Positions 1 through 4,525 of a DNA stretch of 5,878 bases are shown here, piece by piece. A model generated the notes under the pieces. It did no database searches. It was not told the DNA's origin and was given only the letters and a program-made list of their open reading frames with translations. This DNA is from Nitrospinota bacterium (GTDB lineage Bacteria > UBA8248 > JACPRG01), in NCBI GenBank assembly GCA_030740135.1, contig JASLXW010000267.1, forward strand, positions 1-5,878, read 5' to 3'. The stretch's first letter is position 1; the number at the start of each line of letters is the position of its first letter. The position numbers and the translations under genes are program-made.

Positions 1-74
1 CCGCCTCGGGTCGCCACGACGGGCGAAAAAGACCGGTCTTCTTGCCAGGTTCCTTTGAAGTATTCGCGCGGCGT
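1..74 (-). CDS. Rid-family protein, N-terminal fragment cut by window edge (copy A, ACG at start position)
   Basis: Read on the minus strand from 74 to 1, this frame encodes about 24 residues (TPREYFKGTW, then QEDRSFSPVVATRGG) that align without gaps with the start of the Rid protein at 261-656. Aligned bases 1-74 and 583-656 match at 60 of 74 positions, and 18 of the 23 residues after the start are identical. The rest lies beyond the left edge. The start codon is odd: the position matching the sister's ATG is ACG (72-74). A GAGGAG Shine-Dalgarno-like sequence (83-88) sits at normal spacing before it. An in-frame TTG seven codons upstream has no evident ribosome site. About half the codon differences are synonymous, which suggests divergence under constraint rather than free decay. 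It may be a weakly translated gene, a pseudogene or a sequencing error. Family assignment is firm; functionality is not. Confidence 0.6.
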
Positions 75-138
75 GTTCTGTCTCCTCTTCAATCCGCAGA
101 TTCAAGAACAGGGTAAACCTGTAATCCACAGATTACAC
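1..138 (-). repeat. Duplicated segment, copy A (Rid start plus leader)
   Basis: This segment matches 583-724. The coding part (1-74) aligns without gaps. The leader (75-138) aligns with small indels and ends in an exact 15-base match, atccacagattacac (124-138 and 710-724). The leader also carries a second related element, aatccgcagattc (91-103), which corresponds to aatccacagaatt at 677-689. Gene start and upstream region were therefore duplicated as one unit. Confidence 0.7.
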
Positions 139-260
139 AGATTTACACAGATATAGAAAAGATGAGGGGGAAAAATCGGGCGGACGATCGCCTTTGGCGG
201 CATAAGAGTCAACGGAATTGCACGATTTCAACATCCGCGAAATCGCCGGAATCCGTGGAG
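139..260. other. Intergenic gap between the two Rid copies
   Basis: There is no convincing gene here. At 141-152 a further 'atttacacagat' unit continues the intergenic repeat. On the minus strand, downstream of the intact Rid gene, the sequence GGCG-atcgtc-CGCC is followed a few bases later by five T residues. That could be a weak terminator, but a four-base-pair stem is too short to call. If it does not terminate, both Rid copies may share a transcript, because they are head-to-tail with the intact copy first. Confidence 0.4.
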
Positions 261-656
261 CTAATCTTCTCCCACGACGGCGATGGCCTGGATCTCGAGC
301 ATCATGTCCGGCCGGGCGAATCCGGCAACCGTGATCAGGGCCGCGGCCGGGAACGCGTCGGGGAAGTATTTCCTGCGGATCTCTGGGATGATCTTCTCCC
401 CGTACCGAACGTCCAGCGTGAAGACCGTCGTCGTCACGATGTCCTGGAGCGTTCCGCCCGCCCGCTTCAGCGTCCGCTCGATTTCCCGGAACGAAGCGTG
501 GGCCTGGGCCACGAAGTCTCCGGCGAGGGAATGGCCTTCCTCGTCCTTCGCCATCCCCACGCCCGCGAGCCAGACGATTTTTCCGCCCCGGGTCGTCACC
601 GCCGGCGAGAATCCGCGGTCTTCCTCCCAGGTTCCTTTGAAGTATTCGCGCGACAT
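261..656 (-). CDS. Rid-family (RidA/YjgF/L-PSP) protein lacking the canonical arginine
   Basis: The product is a 131-residue, single-domain, probably cytosolic protein of typical Rid length. Family members are trimers with ligand pockets between subunits; RidA proper hydrolyses reactive enamines/imines released by PLP enzymes. Visible family features are the N-terminal FSPAV...GGKIVWLAG region (16-32), a central helix with QAHASFREIERTLKRAG (51-67), the strand QDIVTTTVFTLD (71-82) and the C-terminal block with PAAALITVAGF and LEIQAIAVV (103-128). In RidA that block reads PARS, and the Arg binds the substrate carboxylate. Here position 105 is Ala, while the Glu at 121 is kept. Loss of this Arg is typical of the Rid4-Rid7 type subfamilies, which lack imine deaminase activity, so the substrate is unknown. 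The start is supported by AAGGAGA (663-669) six bases upstream. A diverged second copy lies downstream at the window edge. Confidence 0.9.
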   Translation of the reverse strand: MSREYFKGTWEEDRGFSPAVTTRGGKIVWLAGVGMAKDEEGHSLAGDFVAQAHASFREIERTLKRAGGTLQDIVTTTVFTLDVRYGEKIIPEIRRKYFPDAFPAAALITVAGFARPDMMLEIQAIAVVGED

Positions 657-724
657 ACTCTTTCTCCTTGAATTGAATCCACAGAATTTACAGGGAATGA
701 CCCTTTTTCATCCACAGATTACAC
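583..724 (-). repeat. Duplicated segment, copy B (Rid start plus leader)
   Basis: This is the partner of 1-138. It includes the first 25 codons of the intact Rid gene, its ribosome-binding site and a leader with two 'atccacaga' elements (677-689 and 710-724). Similarity fades beyond 724, although 'gattgagcagatt' (726-738) loosely resembles the 'gatttacacagat' of copy A. Confidence 0.7.
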
Positions 725-893
725 GGATTGAGCAGATTAAAAAGAGGTGGACGAGGTGTCTATCGCAGGGATGATGCGCCAATGCCGACATAAGAATGAG
801 CGGTTTCTTGATTTAGAAAAACCTCTTTGATCGGTGCAACCTGTCGATCATGAATTTGGTTTTCTTGACTTCGAGTTTCGTGGGGCCCATGGA
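725..893. other. Gene-poor region upstream of the Rid gene
   Basis: No established gene lies here. Up to about 760 the DNA is AT-richer leader upstream of the minus-strand Rid gene, where its promoter should be, but I cannot pick out convincing -35/-10 boxes. The rest holds only the short minus-strand frame at 813-890, listed separately. Confidence 0.4.
813..890 (-). CDS. Possible 25-codon minus-strand small frame
   Basis: An ATG at 888-890 opens a 25-codon frame (MGPTKLEVKK, then TKFMIDRLHRSKRFF) ending in TAA at 813-815. It begins three bases after the TGA that closes the decayed frame at 894-1115. A GGAGAAAG sequence lies upstream, but more than ten bases away. The peptide is short, basic and not recognised. 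It could be a small gene, the truncated start of a once longer gene, or chance. The close stop-to-start spacing is the only reason to list it. Confidence 0.2.
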   Translation of the reverse strand: MGPTKLEVKKTKFMIDRLHRSKRFF

Positions 894-1115
894 TCACAAA
901 AGGTCTTTCTCCAGCGGGAAGCACGTGAAGTAAATGGGTCCGTGGGCGCTCACCAGGAAGTTCTCCTCCAATCCGACGGCGAAATCGCCCTCCCAGGCGT
1001 GAACACGCAGGGTGAGATAGAGGCTCTCCGACAGAAATTCTTCCCACGCCTCGACCGGCCTCGCGTTGCGTCCTCACTAGGTCTATTGTCCGCTTGGAAT
1101 TTTGGAGCGTTTCAT
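894..1115 (-). pseudogene. Decayed reading frame with three in-frame stops
   Basis: One minus-strand frame runs from an ATG at 1113-1115 (MKRSKIPSGQ) through TAG, ACC, TAG, TGA (1074-1085), then stays open for 59 codons to a TGA at 894-896. The open part looks like real protein: it is rich in aromatic and hydrophobic residues in strand-like alternation (SLYLTLRVHAWEGDF, then AVGLEENFLVSAHGPIYFT, ending FPLEKDLL). It has no ATG, GTG or credible alternative start of its own. An AGGAAGG sequence lies upstream of the 1113-1115 ATG at a suitable distance. I read it as a gene whose early part was destroyed, or a 3' gene fragment whose in-frame ATG is coincidental. The GLEEN-x-LV-x(4)-GP pattern faintly recalls the closing strands of M24 peptidases, but that comparison is from memory and weak. 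The overlapping 105-codon frame at 760-1077 is Arg/Pro-rich and looks like a shadow of this one. Confidence 0.45.
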
Positions 1116-1123
1116 ATTATCAT
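1094..1123 (+). promoter_or_regulatory. Possible promoter for the 1148 frame and the hydroxylase gene
   Basis: TTGGAA (1094-1099) and TATCAT (1118-1123) are separated by 18 bases in an AT-rich pocket, between otherwise GC-rich sequences, 24 bases before the ATG at 1148. The match to a sigma-70-type promoter is moderate. The same bases fall in the upstream part of the opposing decayed frame. Confidence 0.25.
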
Positions 1124-1147
1124 ATCCTTCCTGTTGAATTACGCTGG

Positions 1148-1267
1148 ATGGCAACCCTGGACAGTCGAATCCCGCCCGCAGCGGCGGTTGACTTTTCCCT
1201 CGATGACAAACTTGGCCCGGGCGTTCCCGATTCGAGGACGCCGACGCCGGAGGATATCCGCAGATGA
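1148..1267 (+). CDS. 39-codon frame overlapping the hydroxylase start (leader peptide or gene remnant)
   Basis: An ATG at 1148 opens a frame of 39 residues (MATLDSRIPPAAAVDF, then SLDDKLGPGVPDS, ending RTPTPEDIRR). It closes with TGA at 1265-1267, overlapping the hydroxylase ATG in the four-base ATGA arrangement common in translationally coupled operons. Codon third positions are mostly G/C, as in the neighbouring genes. No ribosome-binding site is obvious before the ATG. The ending TPTPEDIRR slightly resembles the stretch before the ALxGNxCRCTGY motif of 2Fe-2S subunits of molybdenum hydroxylases (NPxPTxxEIRxAL). It could therefore be a remnant of the missing small subunit, but the preceding residues do not fit well. 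It may equally be a coupling leader peptide or chance. Confidence 0.35.
   Translation: MATLDSRIPPAAAVDFSLDDKLGPGVPDSRTPTPEDIRR
1249..1253 (+). promoter_or_regulatory. Ribosome-binding site of the hydroxylase gene
   Basis: GGAGG lies ten bases before the ATG at 1264. It supports that start over later in-frame ATGs and lies inside the 39-codon upstream frame, as expected for coupled translation. Confidence 0.7.
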
Positions 1268-3549
1268 GTGAGAACGGCTTTACGCTTCTCGGCAAGCCCC
1301 ACCCCATGGTCGACGCCCCGGAGAAGGTGCAGGGCGCGGCCGATTACGCGCCGGATCTCGTCCTTCCGGGGATGTTTATCGGCAAGCTGCTCCGCAGTCC
1401 GCACGCCCACGCCCGCATCGCCCGGCTCGAGGTCTCCCGCGCCCGGAAGCTGCCGGGCGTGAAGGCGGTCCTGACCTGGGACGACATTCCGCAGATCAAG
1501 TGGGGGCACGAGAACAACGACCAGACGGCCCTGGCCTGCGGGAAGGTCCGGTTCATGGGGGAGGAAGTGGCGGCGGTCGCGGCCGTCGACGAGGCCACGG
1601 CCCTCGAGGCCCTGGAACTCATCGAAGTCGAGTATGAGCCGCTGCCCTACGTCCTCGATCAGGTCGAGGCCCTCGAGCCGGGCGCGCCCCAGGTCCACGA
1701 CGAGTGGCCCGGCAACCTGGCCTGGGAGACCCGCCTCGAACGGGGGGACGTCGAAAAAGGCTGGCGGGAGGCCGCCGCTGTCTACGAGGACACCTACCGG
1801 ACCCCCAACCAGTATTTGGCATTCATGGAGACCGTCGGCAGCGTGGCCGACGTGGACATCTCGGGCAAGGTGACCGTCTGGCCGAGCTGCCAGTCGGTCT
1901 ACTTCGCCCGCAGCCGAATCTCCAAGGTCCTGGGAATCCCCGAGTCCCGGGTCCGGGTGATACAGCCCTTTGTGGGCGGTGCCTTCGGCGGAAAGCTGAA
2001 CGACGACCCCAACGCCCAGATTTGCGCCCTTCTGGCCATTGCGGCGAACAAGCCCGTCCAGCTCGTCAACACCCGGACGGAGGAGTTTCTGGGCACCCGC
2101 CCCCGGGTCCCGGCTGTCGTCACCATCAAGATGGGGGTCCGCAAGGACGGGACGATCTGCGCGAAGGAGACGGACGTCATCTCCAATTGCGGGGCCTACA
2201 CCGGCCGGAGCGCGAAGATCATGAACGTCACCGCCATGCGGATCGATAACGCCTACCGCATGCAGAACCTCAAGACGCGCGCCCGGCTGGCCTATACGAA
2301 CCGGCTGCCGTGCGGCGCGTTCCGGGGTCTGGGAAACCCGCAGATGATCTTCGTGTTCGAGTCGGCCCTGGATCACCTGGCCGAACAGATCGGGATGGAC
2401 CCGGCGGAGATCCGCCTCGTCAACGCCATCAAAACCGGCGAGACGAGCATCCACGGCTGGAAGATGAGCAGCTGCGGCCTGGACGAATGCATCCGGTTCG
2501 TCGCCGATGGGAGCCGCATCGGTCAGAAGCGGGCGCGCGCCGCGGAGGGCGGCGTCAAGCGGCGCGGTATCGGGATGGCCAACGCGATTCACGTGAGCGG
2601 AAACCGCCATTACACCAACTGGGACGGCTCATCCGCGACGGTGAAGATGAACCAGGACGGCCGGGTCAACCTGATCATCGGCGAAGGGGACATCGGCCAG
2701 GGGGCCTCGACGGTCTTCTCCCTGATCTGCGCCGAGGAGATGGGCCTTCGCATCGCGGACATCGACGTCAGCAAACCCGACACCGACCTGACGCCCATGT
2801 GCATGGGAGGCTTTGCCAGCCGGCTGACCATGGTCGCGGGCAACGCGGTCAAGAAGGCGGCCGCCGAGGCCCGGAAGCAAATCCTGGATGCCGCCGCGGA
2901 ACAGATGGAAGCGGACCGGTCGGACCTGGAAATCCGCGAGGGGATCGTCCGCGTCAAGGGGGCGCCCGAGCGGCGTCTGACCGTCGGCGAGGTGTGCAAA
3001 GACGGCATGTTCAGGCAAGGAGGCATCCCCATCTCCGTCTCCGTGGCGGTCGACAACCCCACGGAGATGGCCGACAAGAACCGCTACGGGAACGTCTCGC
3101 CCGGGTACACCTTCTGCTCCCAGGCCGCCGAAGTGGAAGTGGACATCGAGACGGGCCAGGTGAAGGTCCTGGATTTTTGGGTGGCGGACGACGTCGGCAG
3201 GACCCTGAACTCCCTCACAGTCGAAGGGCAAATTCAGGGCGCCGTCATGCAGGGCATGGGGTTCGCCATGTACGAGAACTGGATCCTCGAGGCCGGCCAG
3301 GTGGTGAACGGGAACTTCGCCGATTACACCCTTCCCAAGGCCGAGTGCCTGCCGGAAAAGGTGCACAGCGCCCTGATCGAGACCCACGAGCCCAACGGCC
3401 CCTACGGGGCCAAAGGAGCGTCGGAGACGGCCATCGACCCGGTGGCGGCGGCCATCGGCAACGCCATTTACGACGCCGTCGGCGTCCGGATCAAATCGCT
3501 GCCCTTCACCCCGCAAAAAGTCCTGACGGCGCTTCGCGGGAAGGCGTGA
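1264..3549 (+). CDS. Molybdopterin-binding large subunit of a xanthine dehydrogenase/aldehyde oxidase-family hydroxylase
   Basis: This 761-residue protein is full length for the Moco-binding subunit of molybdenum hydroxylases, which hydroxylate aromatic heterocycles, purines or aldehydes using water (or reductively dehydroxylate 4-hydroxybenzoyl-CoA). The N-terminal a/b hammerhead domain includes the GEEVAAVAA motif (99-107). Moco-domain motifs follow in order: VGGAFGGK (237-244), the substrate/Moco loop PCGAFRGLG (349-357), GEGDIGQG (473-480), FASRLTMVAGNAV (517-529), DDVGRTLNS (642-650), GQIQGAVMQGMG (655-666) and GPYGAKGASE (712-721). E721 is the catalytic Glu. The loop lacks the AYRCSFR signature of CO dehydrogenase. 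The IHVSGNR (442-448) and FASR patterns suggest the 4-hydroxybenzoyl-CoA-reductase-like branch, but the substrate cannot be named. No signal peptide is seen. FAD and 2Fe-2S partner genes are not adjacent, so electron-transfer partners must be elsewhere. A convergent MocA-like gene follows. Confidence 0.93.
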   Translation: MSENGFTLLGKPHPMVDAPEKVQGAADYAPDLVLPGMFIGKLLRSPHAHARIARLEVSRARKLPGVKAVLTWDDIPQIKWGHENNDQTALACGKVRFMGEEVAAVAAVDEATALEALELIEVEYEPLPYVLDQVEALEPGAPQVHDEWPGNLAWETRLERGDVEKGWREAAAVYEDTYRTPNQYLAFMETVGSVADVDISGKVTVWPSCQSVYFARSRISKVLGIPESRVRVIQPFVGGAFGGKLNDDPNAQICALLAIAANKPVQLVNTRTEEFLGTRPRVPAVVTIKMGVRKDGTICAKETDVISNCGAYTGRSAKIMNVTAMRIDNAYRMQNLKTRARLAYTNRLPCGAFRGLGNPQMIFVFESALDHLAEQIGMDPAEIRLVNAIKTGETSIHGWKMSSCGLDECIRFVADGSRIGQKRARAAEGGVKRRGIGMANAIHVSGNRHYTNWDGSSATVKMNQDGRVNLIIGEGDIGQGASTVFSLICAEEMGLRIADIDVSKPDTDLTPMCMGGFASRLTMVAGNAVKKAAAEARKQILDAAAEQMEADRSDLEIREGIVRVKGAPERRLTVGEVCKDGMFRQGGIPISVSVAVDNPTEMADKNRYGNVSPGYTFCSQAAEVEVDIETGQVKVLDFWVADDVGRTLNSLTVEGQIQGAVMQGMGFAMYENWILEAGQVVNGNFADYTLPKAECLPEKVHSALIETHEPNGPYGAKGASETAIDPVAAAIGNAIYDAVGVRIKSLPFTPQKVLTALRGKA

Positions 3550-3553
3550 CTCC
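3543..3553 (+). repeat. 11-bp direct repeat, copy 1, spanning the hydroxylase stop codon
   Basis: GGCGTGACTCC includes the TGA stop of the hydroxylase gene and recurs exactly at 3632-3642. Between the copies lie the two hairpins. This may be a relic of a short tandem duplication of the gene's 3' end, or chance in GC-rich DNA. Confidence 0.45.
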
Positions 3554-3559
3554 CGGAAA

Positions 3560-3579
3560 GCCCCTGAGATTCAAGGGGC
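3560..3579. terminator. Hairpin between convergent genes, possible terminator
   Basis: GCCCCT (3560-3565) pairs with AGGGGC (3574-3579) across an eight-base loop. The plus strand has no T-run after it and the minus strand has only TTT, so as an intrinsic terminator it is weak in either direction. Its position eleven bases after the hydroxylase stop, in a convergent gap, is what suggests the role. Confidence 0.3.
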
Positions 3580-3603
3580 GGATGGAGTGGACGCATACGA
3601 CCC

Positions 3604-3616
3604 GTCCGGCGCGGAC
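3604..3616. terminator. Second hairpin in the convergent gap
   Basis: GTCCG (3604-3608) and CGGAC (3612-3616) form a perfect five-base-pair stem with a GCG loop. There is no T-tract on either side. It may contribute to termination or 3'-end protection, or be incidental. Confidence 0.2.
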
Positions 3617-3631
3617 CCGCCCATTCGGCGC

Positions 3632-3642
3632 GGCGTGACTCC
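3632..3642 (+). repeat. 11-bp direct repeat, copy 2
   Basis: This is an exact repeat of 3543-3553, 89 bases downstream, between the hydroxylase gene and the convergent MocA-like gene. Both copies have a GGCG-TGA core, but this one is not preceded by an open frame that continues the hydroxylase. Confidence 0.45.
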
Positions 3643-3657
3643 AAGGGGATGACCGGA

Positions 3658-4284
3658 TCAGGGGGAAGGAAGAACCGGCCCGGTTTCAAACAACGCCAGG
3701 CACGCTTCGTAATCCTCTTCGCGGTCGATGTCCATTCTGATCGCCGGTTGATTGATCTCGACCGTGGCCAGCGCGTCCGCGTGCCTTTCGATGAGAGGAC
3801 GGGCGCCGGCGTCCCCGGTCAGGGCCAGGAGCTCCTTGCGCAGCTTGGCGCTGACCAGGACCGGGTTTCCCTGCTTGCCCGCGAAGACGGGCGCGACCAG
3901 CAAGGGGTGATCGCGCCGGAAGCGCTCGAGCAGGGCCGTCACGATGTCGGCGCCGATGAGGGGCTGGTCCCCGAGGAAGAAAACGAAGCCTTCGGTCCAA
4001 GGAGACGATCCCCGGACGCCGGCTTTCAGGGATGTGGACTGGCCCTCGGCGTAATCGGGATTGTGGACGATCCGCACCGGAAGGTGGCGAATCGCGGCCT
4101 CGACGGCCTCTTCCTGGTGTCCGGTGACGACGATAACCTCGTCCAGGGGCGAGGCCAGCGCGTTCTCCACCGTCCAGACGAGAATGGGTTTCAGACCCAG
4201 AGGCAGCAGGAGCTTGTTCCGTCCGAGCCGGCGGGAAAGTCCCGCGGCCAGGACGATGCCGCAAGGCCCTGCTGAATCGACCAT
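3658..4284 (-). CDS. mocA: MocA-like molybdenum cofactor cytidylyltransferase (NTP transferase)
   Basis: This 208-residue cytosolic protein belongs to the MobA/MocA/IspD-like nucleotidyltransferase fold and is normal length for MocA. MocA transfers CMP from CTP to molybdopterin-Mo, forming the cytosine-dinucleotide cofactor used by many xanthine dehydrogenase-family enzymes. Visible motifs are the nucleotide-binding LAAGLSRRLGRNK (12-24), GDQP (105-108) with the metal-binding Asp, GNPVL (139-143, usually GHP), GDAGARPLI (157-165) and the C-terminal DIDREEDYE (185-193). LAAGxSxR favours MocA over GTP-using MobA (LAGGxxxRMG), but nucleotide choice is inferred and other small-molecule nucleotidyltransferases share the pattern. 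The start at 4284 has AAGGA (4295-4299) ten bases upstream. The gene converges on the hydroxylase gene, its plausible client, and is divergent from cinA. Confidence 0.85.
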   Translation of the reverse strand: MVDSAGPCGIVLAAGLSRRLGRNKLLLPLGLKPILVWTVENALASPLDEVIVVTGHQEEAVEAAIRHLPVRIVHNPDYAEGQSTSLKAGVRGSSPWTEGFVFFLGDQPLIGADIVTALLERFRRDHPLLVAPVFAGKQGNPVLVSAKLRKELLALTGDAGARPLIERHADALATVEINQPAIRMDIDREEDYEACLALFETGPVLPSP

Positions 4285-4323
4285 CCGATTTGATTCCTTG
4301 GCTGAAACGGATTGAGTTTCTTC

Positions 4324-4354
4324 TTTATATGACCCCGCCCGGACGGAAGGTCAA
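4324..4354 (-). promoter_or_regulatory. Candidate sigma-70-type promoter for mocA
   Basis: On the minus strand, TTGACC (4349-4354) and TATAAA (4324-4329) are separated by 19 bases, slightly longer than the ideal 17; the overlapping ATATAA gives 18. The -10 lies about 40 bases before the ATG at 4284, leaving a short untranslated leader with the ribosome site. Matches to consensus are five of six in each box. Confidence 0.5.
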
Positions 4355-4409
4355 CAGGCGTTCCGGGCGCGGGCGGTGGTGGAGCGGCCGCGGGGACGGG
4401 GTTGCGCTG

Positions 4410-4418
4410 TGTTACAAT
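4410..4418 (+). promoter_or_regulatory. Candidate extended -10 promoter for cinA
   Basis: TGTTACAAT has the TGn extension directly before TACAAT, a close match to TATAAT. No good -35 lies 17 bases upstream, which an extended -10 can tolerate. It is 107 bases before the cinA ATG, giving a leader of roughly 100 bases. Confidence 0.35.
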
Positions 4419-4525
4419 TTCCTTTTGGTGAACCACTCGACAATCGGCGTCAAACCCCGCTGTAGGCGCTCCGAACCGGGCGGCGAGGCGACATCGCGCG
4501 CGGACGGGGGTGTTGGACTGTTTTC

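Larger units (their letters stand above)
4285..4525. other. Divergent promoter region between mocA and cinA
   Basis: This 241-base gap has no supported gene. It contains the candidate promoters listed separately. Between and beyond them it is GC-rich, including a gcgggcggtggtggagcggc stretch (4370-4389) with no clear operator or long inverted repeat. Confidence 0.5.

Noticed and set aside
760..1077. 105-codon minus-strand frame
   Set aside because: Its first half is Arg/Gly/Pro-rich and unlike protein, while another frame of the same strand (894-1115) reads as protein-like. Treated as a shadow of that decayed frame.
834..1271. 145-codon plus-strand frame before the hydroxylase
   Set aside because: It changes character along its length, ends in an Arg run, and conflicts with better-supported frames on both strands.
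1120..2610. Long minus-strand open frame (496 codons) opposite the hydroxylase gene
   Set aside because: It lies antisense to a gene with unambiguous motifs. Its composition (many D, G, R, V, L, P) is what a GC-rich gene gives in reverse, and no family motif is visible.
2310..3638. 442-codon plus-strand frame overlapping the hydroxylase
   Set aside because: Extremely Arg/Gly/Pro-rich out-of-frame shadow of the hydroxylase, with no domain signature.
3649..4275. 208-codon plus-strand frame over mocA
   Set aside because: It mirrors mocA almost exactly, while the minus strand carries every nucleotidyltransferase motif.
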